Below, in pieces: positions 8,624 to 16,579 of a stretch of 41,708 nt of DNA. This stretch comes from Synergistales bacterium (GTDB lineage: Bacteria; Synergistota; Synergistia; Synergistales; Aminobacteriaceae): NCBI GenBank assembly GCA_025997935.1, contig BNVG01000003.1, positions 1 through 41,708 of the forward strand, in the 5' to 3' direction. The position numbers were made by a program, and so were the translations under genes. Numbering within the stretch: position 1 is the first letter of the stretch; the number at the start of each line of letters is the position of its first letter. The notes under the pieces are model-generated. The model made no database searches. It was not told the origin of the DNA and saw only the letters and a list, made by a program, of their open reading frames with translations.

Positions 8624-9547
8624 ATGTTAAAGAAAAATATTTTGCCTTGGTGTTCAATTCTGCTTGTTTTGATACCCATAGCTATTTTGCGCCCGCGCGT
8701 AATGAGCTACGCCGGGCTTCAGTTGCTTTTGAACATGGCTATGCCACTCACTCTGGCCACAATAGCTCAGATGTTTGCAATGGCTATAGGCGAAACCGAT
8801 TTTTCTATAGGCAACTTAGTGGGGCTTGTTACATGTATAGCGGGCGTAATTCTTTCTAAAAACGAGTTTCTTGGGACAGTCGCTCTTTTGTCGTTGGTTT
8901 TGATTTATATGTTTGTCGGAGCTATGATATATCTGAAAAAGCTACCGTCCATCATTGTCACCATCGGTCTGTCTTTCGTCTGGACGGGCATAGCCACCAC
9001 GTTGCAGCCCGCTCCCGGTGGAAATATCCCAGCCTTTATAGTAAATATGTTCGAGTGGAAAACGCCGTTTGTTCCGTTTCCTATTATTTTTATGAGCGCT
9101 CTTGCGTTAATAGTGTATTTAATTGTGTTCAGGAGCAATTTCGGTATTTTGATAAGGGGTGTGGGAGGCAATCCCAAGGCTATATTGCAGGCCGGACATT
9201 CCTGCTTTAAGGTTTACGTCTTTGTTTTTGGATTGGTCGGGTTGTTTAGCATACTGTCGGGCCTCGCTCTCGCCGGCGTAACCACAAGCGCGGACGCTAA
9301 TATGGCCAGGAATTATACATTGTTCAGCGTTGCCGGGGTGGTGATAGGCGGAGGCAGTTTTTCGGGCGGCAAAGTCTCGTCTCTCGGAGCCGTTCTGGGG
9401 GCTTGCACCATGACATTGGTCGGCACCTTGCTGACGTTTATGAAAATACGTCCTGACTGGCAAATAGGCGCGCAGGGATTTATTATCTTAGTTGTGCTTC
9501 TTATCAGCAGACTCTTAAAGAACAGCGGGAAAATCAATTATGTATGA
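8624..9547 (+). CDS. sugar-type ABC transporter permease 1 (RbsC-like)
   Basis: 307 residues from the ATG at 8624, chosen because AGGAG sits at 8611-8615 and because an upstream TTG frame would translate an intergenic hairpin. About 8-9 hydrophobic helices with the BPD_transp_2 pattern: AIGETDFSIGNLVGLV early, LPSIIVTIGLSFVWTGIA in the middle, VGGNPKAILQAGHS in a cytoplasmic loop, and AGVVIGGGSFSGGKVSSLGAVLG near the C-terminus. Inner-membrane channel subunit. The stop overlaps the start of the second permease by 8 bp, so the two are translationally coupled and presumably form a heterodimer. Confidence 0.9.
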   Translation: MLKKNILPWCSILLVLIPIAILRPRVMSYAGLQLLLNMAMPLTLATIAQMFAMAIGETDFSIGNLVGLVTCIAGVILSKNEFLGTVALLSLVLIYMFVGAMIYLKKLPSIIVTIGLSFVWTGIATTLQPAPGGNIPAFIVNMFEWKTPFVPFPIIFMSALALIVYLIVFRSNFGILIRGVGGNPKAILQAGHSCFKVYVFVFGLVGLFSILSGLALAGVTTSADANMARNYTLFSVAGVVIGGGSFSGGKVSSLGAVLGACTMTLVGTLLTFMKIRPDWQIGAQGFIILVVLLISRLLKNSGKINYV

Positions 9548-10511
9548 GCAGACATCTATCATGGGCGGGCTTTTGAGCCTGCTTAAACAAAAAAAGGTTT
9601 GGCCTTACATAGCGGCTGTCGTCGTCTACGTAGCCATTGAGAGGGTGTCATCCGCCGCCACGGCTACTTTGGCGGCGTCTATGAGTTTCGCGTCGTTTTT
9701 TATCTTGGTCGGAATCGGACAAATGCTGGTTATAACTACGGGCCCCGGCAACATAGACCTTTCCATACCGTACACGATAGCTCTTTCGGGCTTGATAGCG
9801 ATGAAGACGATGAATGAAGTCGACTCCAATATTTTTATCGGCCTTCTCGCGGGGATAGCGGCGGGAGCCGTCATCGGAGCCATGAACTACCTTTTGATTC
9901 GTCTGATTCTCATGCCTCCCATGATCGCCACTCTCGCGTCGAGCTTCATAGTACGCACCCTTTCCATAGTTTGGTTCAGAGGTTTGCAAATCAAACCGCC
10001 GCGCGCCCTTTCAGCGCTTGTCAACGTTAAAATCGCCGGATTTCCGCTGATTTTTATATTTGCCATTCTCGTAGCCGTGATAATGGCGGCGATACTTTCG
10101 CGTAGCCGCTACGGGCGCTCGATACACGCGATAGGGCAAAATATCAAGGCGGCCTGGCTCAGCAATATCAACGTCATGAGGGTCAAGTTCCTGACTTATA
10201 TGCTATGCGGCGTTTTCGCCGCCGTGACGGGCGTGCTTCTGGCCGGTTTTATAGGCGGAGCTACATTGGACATGGGGGACGAGTACATGATGTACTCTAT
10301 CGCCGTGGTTGTATTGGGTGGGAGCAGTATTGCCGGGGGAGACTCGAATGTATCGGGAATTGTGGGGGCGTCGCTTTTTTTGTATCTCGTAGTCAATTTT
10401 TTGAATATAATGGGTCTGGGGATAAGTCTGCGCAATATAATAACCGGCCTGATAATCATTGCCATAATCTTCGCGGGCGGGGATAGCGTATTTATCTCGA
10501 AAAAACGATAA
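9540..10511 (+). CDS. sugar-type ABC transporter permease 2 (RbsC-like)
   Basis: 323 residues, polytopic, same family as the preceding gene. Family landmarks are GIGQMLVITTGPGNIDLSIP, MPPMIATLASSFIVRTLS, the cytoplasmic loop SRYGRSIHAIGQNIKAAWLS, and AVVVLGGSSIAGGDSNVSG. Overlaps permease 1 by 8 bp with no independent ribosome site. Completes a four-gene importer (binding protein, ATPase, two permeases). Only 26 bp separate its stop from the next gene, with no hairpin between, so transcription may continue into the OmpA-like and dynamin-like genes. Confidence 0.9.
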   Translation: MYEQTSIMGGLLSLLKQKKVWPYIAAVVVYVAIERVSSAATATLAASMSFASFFILVGIGQMLVITTGPGNIDLSIPYTIALSGLIAMKTMNEVDSNIFIGLLAGIAAGAVIGAMNYLLIRLILMPPMIATLASSFIVRTLSIVWFRGLQIKPPRALSALVNVKIAGFPLIFIFAILVAVIMAAILSRSRYGRSIHAIGQNIKAAWLSNINVMRVKFLTYMLCGVFAAVTGVLLAGFIGGATLDMGDEYMMYSIAVVVLGGSSIAGGDSNVSGIVGASLFLYLVVNFLNIMGLGISLRNIITGLIIIAIIFAGGDSVFISKKR

Positions 10512-10537
10512 AACTGTTGTGCTGAAAGGGGCTTCTC

Positions 10538-11458
10538 ATGTTTTGCAAACTTACGCGTAAAACCGTTTCGGTGATTTTGCTCGTCGTTTTATCGCTATTT
10601 GCGCTACCTGCAAGCGCCGGCGCGGTAAGCACCGCGGGAGCGCGTGACCATCCGCTTTTCAAGAGGCCGAATGGTTATAGGATAGTCGACTATTTTTCGG
10701 GCGACCGCGCCGTTACTGTTTCTCTGGAGAACAGAGACGTAAATCTCTCGGGGCGGTTGACTGAGATTTTCTATTACACAAAAAGCAAGCCGTTATCCGC
10801 GTCAGCTCTGGGACATCGCTTTTTGGCCGCTTTGCGCGACGCCGGCGGCGAGGTCGTTTTTGAGGAAAACCTGTCGCTGGGCGGAAGGCGTGTGGTCGGA
10901 AAACTGAACCGGGCCGGACGAGAGGTTTGGGTGGCCCAGGACGTCACAGGGCTTCGAGAGTATAAATTATCTGTTATTGAAACCAGAAACCCAGGTAATG
11001 GCCTTACTTCGCGCGACATTCCCGTGCGTGAATTAGAGATAGAGGCCGAGGTCCTGGAACTTCTTTACACGGTCGACCGCGTGGGCAAGTTGGAGTTTCC
11101 AGCCAAATTCAAAGGAAGCGTTCTTCAGAGCGGTTACGAGAGCGATTTCAAGAAATTTGCCATGCTCTTGGATAAAGACGCGTCCTTAGTATTTCGCGTT
11201 GATACTTACACCAACCCAACTTTGAAACCGGCTGAACAGAGGCCGCTTTTGCGTGAGCGCACGGGCACCCTTATCGAGGCAATGGTTAAATGCGGCGCGG
11301 ACAGGGCGCGCCTTAAAGACGGAACCGAATCCGGGTTAGGGGTTCCGCAGGAAGATGTACCTAAAGAGACGCCCCCGAGCGGCGTGAGGCTCACGCTCAT
11401 AAAGCCCTCCGCTATGGATGATTCTTTCAGCGTTCAGCCCAGAAGTTCAGCGAAGTAG
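10538..11458 (+). CDS. secreted protein with OmpA-like C-terminal domain
   Basis: 306 residues. Signal peptide about 1-27 (cleavage after ASA). Residues 37-150 (HPLFKRPNGYRIVDYF ... ALRDAGGEVVFEENL ... GREVWVAQDV) resemble the module that precedes OmpA domains in many diderm proteins. Residues 165-275 look like a degenerate OmpA/MotB peptidoglycan-binding fold: VLELLYTVDRVGKLEFPA, FKKFAMLLDKDASLVFRVDTY, then a basic helix ending GADRARL. The usual GHTD loop is altered to RVDTYT, so peptidoglycan binding is uncertain. AAAGGGG precedes the ATG. The stop lies 28 bp before the dynamin-like gene, which may form a functional unit with it. Confidence 0.65.
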   Translation: MFCKLTRKTVSVILLVVLSLFALPASAGAVSTAGARDHPLFKRPNGYRIVDYFSGDRAVTVSLENRDVNLSGRLTEIFYYTKSKPLSASALGHRFLAALRDAGGEVVFEENLSLGGRRVVGKLNRAGREVWVAQDVTGLREYKLSVIETRNPGNGLTSRDIPVRELEIEAEVLELLYTVDRVGKLEFPAKFKGSVLQSGYESDFKKFAMLLDKDASLVFRVDTYTNPTLKPAEQRPLLRERTGTLIEAMVKCGADRARLKDGTESGLGVPQEDVPKETPPSGVRLTLIKPSAMDDSFSVQPRSSAK

Positions 11459-11486
11459 CAAAAGGAGTAATAAAAACACGGACACG

Positions 11487-14400
11487 ATGGAAAGTAATAC
11501 TATACAGGACGACATATCAAATTTCAGGCGTATCTTCCAACAAGACGCGCCTGATAGTGTTATGGAAATAGATTTCAAGACGGGGCGAATTTACTGCTCC
11601 GATTCTCTTCTGCGGCTTTTTTGCCTTAGCGATGAAACCATGCCGCATACGGTTGAGCAGTTGCTTGAGCTGTATCACCCGGACGACTACACCAAAAGTT
11701 TAGAATTTTTAAGTCTTTTGAAAGATAGAAAATTTTTTTCTTTAGAACGCAGGCTCTACTGTGGAGACGGGCTTTATCGTTGGTTTCGCCTCAATGCTTT
11801 TTGCGCGCCCGACAGGCTTGTCGGCGCGGAGACCGACATAAGCATAGACAGGAGCGGAGAAGAAGAAAGAGATAGACAAGCGGCCGACATGCTCGAAAGT
11901 CTGGGCGACGCAAGAAAAAACTCCAATCTTTTAGAAAAACGCGTAGCGTCGTTATCTGACAAGTTAGCCGTTCTTGAAGCTGAAAAAACAGAAATTGCGA
12001 CACGGTTTGCCGAAGAAGAAAAAAAACGGCTCGCCGAAGAATCGAGGAGGGCGGGCGAGGAGACTTTACGGCGAGCCGAAGAGCGCAAAAGGATAGAGGA
12101 AGAAAACGCCAGAACGGCCGCCGACAAAGCGCAACGCGAGGAGACGGGCGCGCGTATGGAAGCGTTGTCGCAAAACGGGCGCCTCCTCAAAAAAATGCTC
12201 GACGCCGCCTCCGACATGTTGTTTTATCGCGACGGATACGGTCGGGTAACGCTTTGCAACGCGGCTTTCACAAACGCCCTTACGCTCAACCCTGATCTCG
12301 CCGGCTGGGCCGCCGATTGCTCCGAGGAAGGAGGCGGGCGTTTTATCTCAGACGCTCACGGGAGACGACATCCCATAAGCGCGCGTATATATCCGGTGTC
12401 GGGGTCGGCTGAAACGCGAGAATACATCGCGGCGGTCTCCGACATGATGGAAACCGCTGAATTAGAGGAAGAAAACGCGCGCCTCCGTACGCTTCTCGGC
12501 AAACACGCAGCGCCTCGGTTCAATATTGAGCCCGACGAGAGCCAGGCCGAGCCCGTCGCAAAAACTCACGAAAATTTGTCGACCGTTGTCGTCGCCGCCA
12601 TGCGCGACGCGCGCGAAGCCATGTCGCGGGTAGCGGAGCTTTTCCCGACGCGCGTAAAACAAATAGAGTCTTTCATCGATTATGCTGATAACGCGGAACT
12701 GGAAGTCGGCGTTATCGGCATCACCAGTAGCGGAAAATCCACGCTGATAAACGCGCTTATGGGCGAGCGTCTCCTGCCGGAGGAAACCAGAGCCACCACC
12801 AATCTGGCCATACGCTGCCGTAAGGGTTCAGAGCGAAGCGTCACCGTAATAATGAAAGACGGGACGCAATGTAACCGCGCCGGTTTGGAGCTTACGCCGC
12901 TCTGGATGGAAAACCTGTCATCCGAAAGACTGAACCCGGCGAACGAAAAAAACGTGGCGCTGCTGGAGTGGTCAAGCCCGGGGGCGGCTCTGCCGGAGGG
13001 GCTGAGCCTTGTTGATACGCCTGGCCTCGACGCTCTCGATTTCCCGGAACATTCCGAGTTGCTACTGCGGCAGATTTTGCCGACCCTCGATATAGCTCTC
13101 TATGTGACATCTATCCGCAACCGCATGAAAACAGCCGATATTGAGGTTTTGAACTCCGTGACCGAGCAGAATCAGAGGGTCGTTTTTTTGCTTTCTCAAA
13201 TAGACCTCGAGCGTGACGACATGGAGGGCGGACGCGTGATATTCTCGCGCGTTCAGAAGCTCGCGGCCTACATCAAAGAAATTTTCGAGGATATAACTGG
13301 GATAAACGGAAAAATATCCGCGCCTCCGATAGTGATTCCAATCTCGTCAAAGCTGGCAGCGGAGCATTTTTACGACAGAAACTCACCTGAGTGGAGCGCG
13401 TCTAATTTTGGTTTGCTTATAAAACAACTGCGAGATTTGAAAGAGAATTTAGACATGCGCAGAAACGAAGTCCGCGCAAGACGCGCGGGCGTTATCCTGT
13501 CGCGAACGGTTTCAGACATAAAAATTGCGATTGCCGGACTCGGCTCGGGGGAGGAGGAGTTCGACCGCCCTTCCAACCGCCTTGACGAGCTACGCGACGC
13601 ATCTCGCTGGACCGGTGCGGAAGTGTCAGCCGTACGCAACGAATGGAGAGAGCTCTTAGAGATGGATACCCATATAAAGAATCTCGCCTCTGACCTTGCG
13701 GCCGCCAACACCGTGAAGGGCGTCAAAGACCGTTACGAGCGATGGAGCGCCGACTTATTCGCTCTCACGGAGCGAATGACCGCGCGCATGGACAGGGCCG
13801 TTCGTTCGTGCCGCGATATTTTGTTGAAACACTCCATAACGCCCGGAGATTTGGGAGAGTCGAATTTGTCGGGCGCTCGGGCTATAGCTCCGTTTCATCG
13901 TTACGTTCAGCACAGGGCGCAGGAACGGCAGGTCAGGGGATGGTTTGAAGGCGTTCATTTTTGGCCGCAGTATCAGACGTTTTTCAGACAGGACGTCGAT
14001 CGCGGGAGTCTCTTGATGAGCGCCCGCGAGATCCTCACAGAGCGTCTTCGCGTTTTGAACAACCATCTTTCCTGGTGGGAAAAGAACATGAGAGATAACT
14101 TTTGCGAGCCGCTTTACGAAGAGCTTTCGAGGGAAGAAGCCGCCTCGTCCGACGCGACCGCCGCAGCCCGGACACGCGAGAATCAGAGAAAAGATTCTCT
14201 GATTCGGACGCTCGACGAGGTGCGGCGCGCTGAACGCGAGATAAAAAACAGTACGCCGCGTGATTTTGAAGACCCGCCGGACTGCCCGCCTCTCGGCTCG
14301 GAAATAGACCTTGGGCACAACTTGGATACAGACGAAGACGGCGAGCGCGCCGCGCTTATGACGCCTATATTGGCTGTATTCAAAGAGCAGGAGATTCAGT

Positions 14401-15119
14401 CACGCTTTTTGTCGTTAGACTCTCTGAAATCTCTGAAAAAAAGCAAGCGCGTTGTTTTGCTGGGGCTCAGGCGGCACGATTCCCTGAGGCTTTTGTCAAG
14501 ATTGGCGCACGACGCGGCTTTTTTTGATTTTAATTCCACGGAAGACGCGCATAGCGAGAGAAACTGGCTTTTTTGCGGGTCGACGCCTCCGGCTCTGCCC
14601 CATGTAAGAGTCAACGCGCCCGATACGCTTTTGCGGGAAATGGAAGTCTTAGTGGCTCCCGGAGACACTCTGTGTTCCGACACTGTGGACTGGAACGATT
14701 TGTTTGCCGAATACCTGCCGGTGATCCATTTGGATATAGCCCGTATAGATTCGGGGCTCTCAGACCTTGCGCGCGCGCCTTACGCAAAGGCATTGCCGAA
14801 CGCCTTCAGCTGGGTTGCGGCTTCAGGCCAGGGTGCTCTTTTCAACAGCCGCCTCGCCGACCTCCTGACGGACGTGCCGGATCGTCTCGACATGTTCGCG
14901 CTTCGCAGAGACTGCAAATCCCGCCCGGAATGGTTCGTGTACGAAAACTACGATACGCGCTATACTGATTTTATGCTGTGGGGGAGGGGTATCCCCGAAA
15001 ACGAAGACGGCTTTTTTATAGAAAAATGGCAGACAAGCGGACACGGTTTTGAATTTCCATTTTCCGAGTCTCGAATGAGGCTCGCGCTCTCGGGCGCGAG
15101 ACGCAAAAGGAGCGCCTGA
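11487..15119 (+). CDS. PAS-PAS-dynamin-like GTPase fusion with second eroded G domain
   Basis: 1210 residues from the ATG at 11487 (an in-frame ATG at 11418 lies inside the upstream gene; a ribosome site AAAGGAG at 11461-11467 is 19 bases away, so the start is not settled). Order: PAS domain 1 (about 19-121, with YHPDDY and GDGLYRWFRLNA), charged coiled coil (125-230), PAS-like domain 2 (231-322), linker, then a dynamin-superfamily G domain: G1 GITSSGKST (411-419), G2 ATTN, G3 DTPGL (510-514), G4 degenerate SQID (570-573). A long helical region follows (about 690-930), then a second alpha/beta module (about 985-1140) without usable motifs. No TM helix. Bacterial dynamin-like proteins remodel or repair membranes; the sensor fusion is unusual. 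Followed after 5 bp by a tail-anchored coiled-coil gene. Confidence 0.75.
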   Translation: MESNTIQDDISNFRRIFQQDAPDSVMEIDFKTGRIYCSDSLLRLFCLSDETMPHTVEQLLELYHPDDYTKSLEFLSLLKDRKFFSLERRLYCGDGLYRWFRLNAFCAPDRLVGAETDISIDRSGEEERDRQAADMLESLGDARKNSNLLEKRVASLSDKLAVLEAEKTEIATRFAEEEKKRLAEESRRAGEETLRRAEERKRIEEENARTAADKAQREETGARMEALSQNGRLLKKMLDAASDMLFYRDGYGRVTLCNAAFTNALTLNPDLAGWAADCSEEGGGRFISDAHGRRHPISARIYPVSGSAETREYIAAVSDMMETAELEEENARLRTLLGKHAAPRFNIEPDESQAEPVAKTHENLSTVVVAAMRDAREAMSRVAELFPTRVKQIESFIDYADNAELEVGVIGITSSGKSTLINALMGERLLPEETRATTNLAIRCRKGSERSVTVIMKDGTQCNRAGLELTPLWMENLSSERLNPANEKNVALLEWSSPGAALPEGLSLVDTPGLDALDFPEHSELLLRQILPTLDIALYVTSIRNRMKTADIEVLNSVTEQNQRVVFLLSQIDLERDDMEGGRVIFSRVQKLAAYIKEIFEDITGINGKISAPPIVIPISSKLAAEHFYDRNSPEWSASNFGLLIKQLRDLKENLDMRRNEVRARRAGVILSRTVSDIKIAIAGLGSGEEEFDRPSNRLDELRDASRWTGAEVSAVRNEWRELLEMDTHIKNLASDLAAANTVKGVKDRYERWSADLFALTERMTARMDRAVRSCRDILLKHSITPGDLGESNLSGARAIAPFHRYVQHRAQERQVRGWFEGVHFWPQYQTFFRQDVDRGSLLMSAREILTERLRVLNNHLSWWEKNMRDNFCEPLYEELSREEAASSDATAAARTRENQRKDSLIRTLDEVRRAEREIKNSTPRDFEDPPDCPPLGSEIDLGHNLDTDEDGERAALMTPILAVFKEQEIQSRFLSLDSLKSLKKSKRVVLLGLRRHDSLRLLSRLAHDAAFFDFNSTEDAHSERNWLFCGSTPPALPHVRVNAPDTLLREMEVLVAPGDTLCSDTVDWNDLFAEYLPVIHLDIARIDSGLSDLARAPYAKALPNAFSWVAASGQGALFNSRLADLLTDVPDRLDMFALRRDCKSRPEWFVYENYDTRYTDFMLWGRGIPENEDGFFIEKWQTSGHGFEFPFSESRMRLALSGARRKRSA

Positions 15120-15124
15120 CACTT

Positions 15125-15721
15125 ATGAATCATACAGACAACGCGCCAGACAACGCGCGTGATATACATACGCGCCCGTTAGATCACGCGACGGCGCGGA
15201 TTGTTACGGAGATAGCGGCGGCGGTTCTGGGGCCGCTGAGAGAGGACATCAAAAAAACTGTTTGCGAGGCTATGGAACTTAAAATTCAAAGCGCCGCTAA
15301 AGAGCCGCAGGATGCCCCTGTCGCTCCGCCGAAGACGCCCGAAGAGCCAGACAAAACAGAAAAATCGCCTGATTTACAAAATTTACAAAAACTTTTACAC
15401 ACCATAAACGGAGACATCAAGACTTGGGAGGGCATACTTAAGGCCGAGGGCGTCGCGCAGACTAAGGAATTAAGCGAGCTTTCTTCTGAAATTTCCGATC
15501 TTGTGAAAGATATAAAGTCGAGTTTGCTTTCCGCTATTTCCGAGACGGCGCATGTTGCGTCGGAAAAAGACAGTGAGCGTGGAGCGCGGTTGCTAAAACT
15601 TACCGAGGATGGTATGGGCGCGGTGGAAAAACGGCTTTTAAGGTTAGAGATAATAGCGTTTGTTTCAGGCGTTGCCTTGGCGCTACTCCTGGTTTTCGCT
15701 ATTGCGGCGGCGATTAAATAA
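15125..15721 (+). CDS. tail-anchored coiled-coil protein, likely partner of the dynamin-like GTPase
   Basis: 198 residues, not recognised. It has a polar N-terminus, a Pro/Glu/Lys-rich stretch (about 60-82), a helical region with heptad-like spacing (85-170), and one hydrophobic helix at the very C-terminus (about 176-197, IIAFVSGVALALLLVFAIAAA) followed by a single Lys. It has no signal peptide, so the bulk is probably cytoplasmic. It starts 5 bp after the GTPase stop, with AAAGGAG at 15106-15112 inside the end of that gene, so co-expression is expected. The design suits a membrane receptor or adaptor recruiting the soluble GTPase; that is inference from context. Confidence 0.65.
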   Translation: MNHTDNAPDNARDIHTRPLDHATARIVTEIAAAVLGPLREDIKKTVCEAMELKIQSAAKEPQDAPVAPPKTPEEPDKTEKSPDLQNLQKLLHTINGDIKTWEGILKAEGVAQTKELSELSSEISDLVKDIKSSLLSAISETAHVASEKDSERGARLLKLTEDGMGAVEKRLLRLEIIAFVSGVALALLLVFAIAAAIK

Positions 15722-15798
15722 ACGCCTCTATGTGATAGTATATTGATAGGTATTACGCTCATGGCAATTTCTAACAAGAAAGGTTGGGTGAGTGAATT

Positions 15799-16086
15799 AT
15801 GCAGATACACAACAACGTCACGGTATCGGGGTTGCTGCACCATATCAGAAGCGAGAAAAACGACGATAAGTATTTTCTCTTTTCCGTCAAACAGGAAACT
15901 CAGTGGAACGATGGAACCACCCGCAGGGATTTTTTGATTTCCAGAGCCTTTCTTCCTGAAATACGAGAACAGATAAAAACCCTGCCAGAAGGTACGCCCC
16001 TGAAGGTAATCGGCTCTCTCCACTCCTCAAAGGGCAGCGGGGATATTTATATTTACGCGCAGGAGATTGAAAGGATCACGGCTTAA
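15799..16086 (+). CDS. small OB-fold (SSB-like) protein
   Basis: 95 residues. The sequence has the strand rhythm of a single-stranded-DNA-binding OB fold: NNVTVSGLLHHIRSEKNDDKYFLFSV (strands 1-2), RRDFLISRAF, then PEGTPLKVIGSLHSS and IYIYAQEIERI. It is shorter than SSB and lacks the acidic C-terminal tail that recruits repair proteins, so it is not the housekeeping SSB. A primosomal PriB-like or other nucleic-acid-binding role is possible. A weak ribosome site (GAGTG) lies 5 bases before the ATG. The spacer from the preceding gene is 77 bp with no clear promoter. Confidence 0.5.
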   Translation: MQIHNNVTVSGLLHHIRSEKNDDKYFLFSVKQETQWNDGTTRRDFLISRAFLPEIREQIKTLPEGTPLKVIGSLHSSKGSGDIYIYAQEIERITA

Positions 16087-16118
16087 CCACGGCCAACGTG
16101 ACACGCGGGGTTCTCTTT

Positions 16119-16143
16119 CGGGAATCCCGAGATAAACTCGGGA
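16119..16143 (+). promoter_or_regulatory. two overlapping hairpins covering the thioesterase ribosome site
   Basis: TCCCGAG (16125-16131) pairs with CTCGGGA (16137-16143), which includes the start of the ribosome site GGGAGTGAG. CGGG (16119-16122) can instead pair with CCCG (16126-16129). The two structures exclude each other. Small stems, so a regulatory role is only possible. Confidence 0.3.
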
Positions 16144-16153
16144 GTGAGTTTTA

Positions 16154-16579
16154 ATGAAGACAGCGGAAATATCTGATTTTTTTACATACAAAACAAGAGT
16201 GCGATACGGCGAGACCGACCAGATGGGAGTGGCCTATTACGGGCGGTACTTAGACTGGTTTGAGACGGGACGTACGGAGCTCTGCCGCGCTCATGGCAAA
16301 ACATACAGCGACTGGGAGAAGGACGGCATTCTTTTGCCCGTGGTGGAGGCCAACTGCCGCTATAAGTCGTCGCTGTTTTACGACGATATTATCGACATAG
16401 CCACCGCAATAAAGGATCTAAGCAACGTCAGCGTCACGTTCGTAAATCGGATCACACGCGAATCGAGCGGGAAATTAGCCGCGGAGGGCTGGACGCGTCA
16501 CGCCTTTGTGGACAGATCCGGAAAGCTCATGCGTAAGGGCAACGCTCTTGCGGACTGGATGACGGGTTGGTATAAATAA
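16154..16579 (+). CDS. acyl-CoA thioesterase, 4HBT hotdog family (YbgC/FadM-like)
   Basis: 141 residues, the usual size. Hotdog-fold landmarks: VRYGETDQMGVAYYGRYLDWFETGR (here positions about 15-39, with the Asp of ETDQMG as the expected catalytic residue), the central SLFYDDIIDIAT, and VSVTFVNRI. It hydrolyses acyl-CoA thioesters in the cytoplasm; chain length is not predictable. A ribosome site GGGAGTGAG precedes the ATG but lies within a possible hairpin. The stop is immediately followed by the ATG of the CbpA-like gene, so the two are translationally linked. Confidence 0.88.
   Translation: MKTAEISDFFTYKTRVRYGETDQMGVAYYGRYLDWFETGRTELCRAHGKTYSDWEKDGILLPVVEANCRYKSSLFYDDIIDIATAIKDLSNVSVTFVNRITRESSGKLAAEGWTRHAFVDRSGKLMRKGNALADWMTGWYK

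Noticed and set aside
11418..11486. Upstream ATG extending the dynamin-like protein by 23 residues
   Set aside because: Lies inside the OmpA-like gene without a ribosome site; PAS homology begins well after 11487. Kept as an alternative only.
12000..12200. Possible repeat-driven artefact in the Glu/Arg-rich stretch of the dynamin-like protein
   Set aside because: The stretch has varied codons and heptad-like spacing, so it is an ordinary coiled coil rather than a low-complexity DNA repeat.
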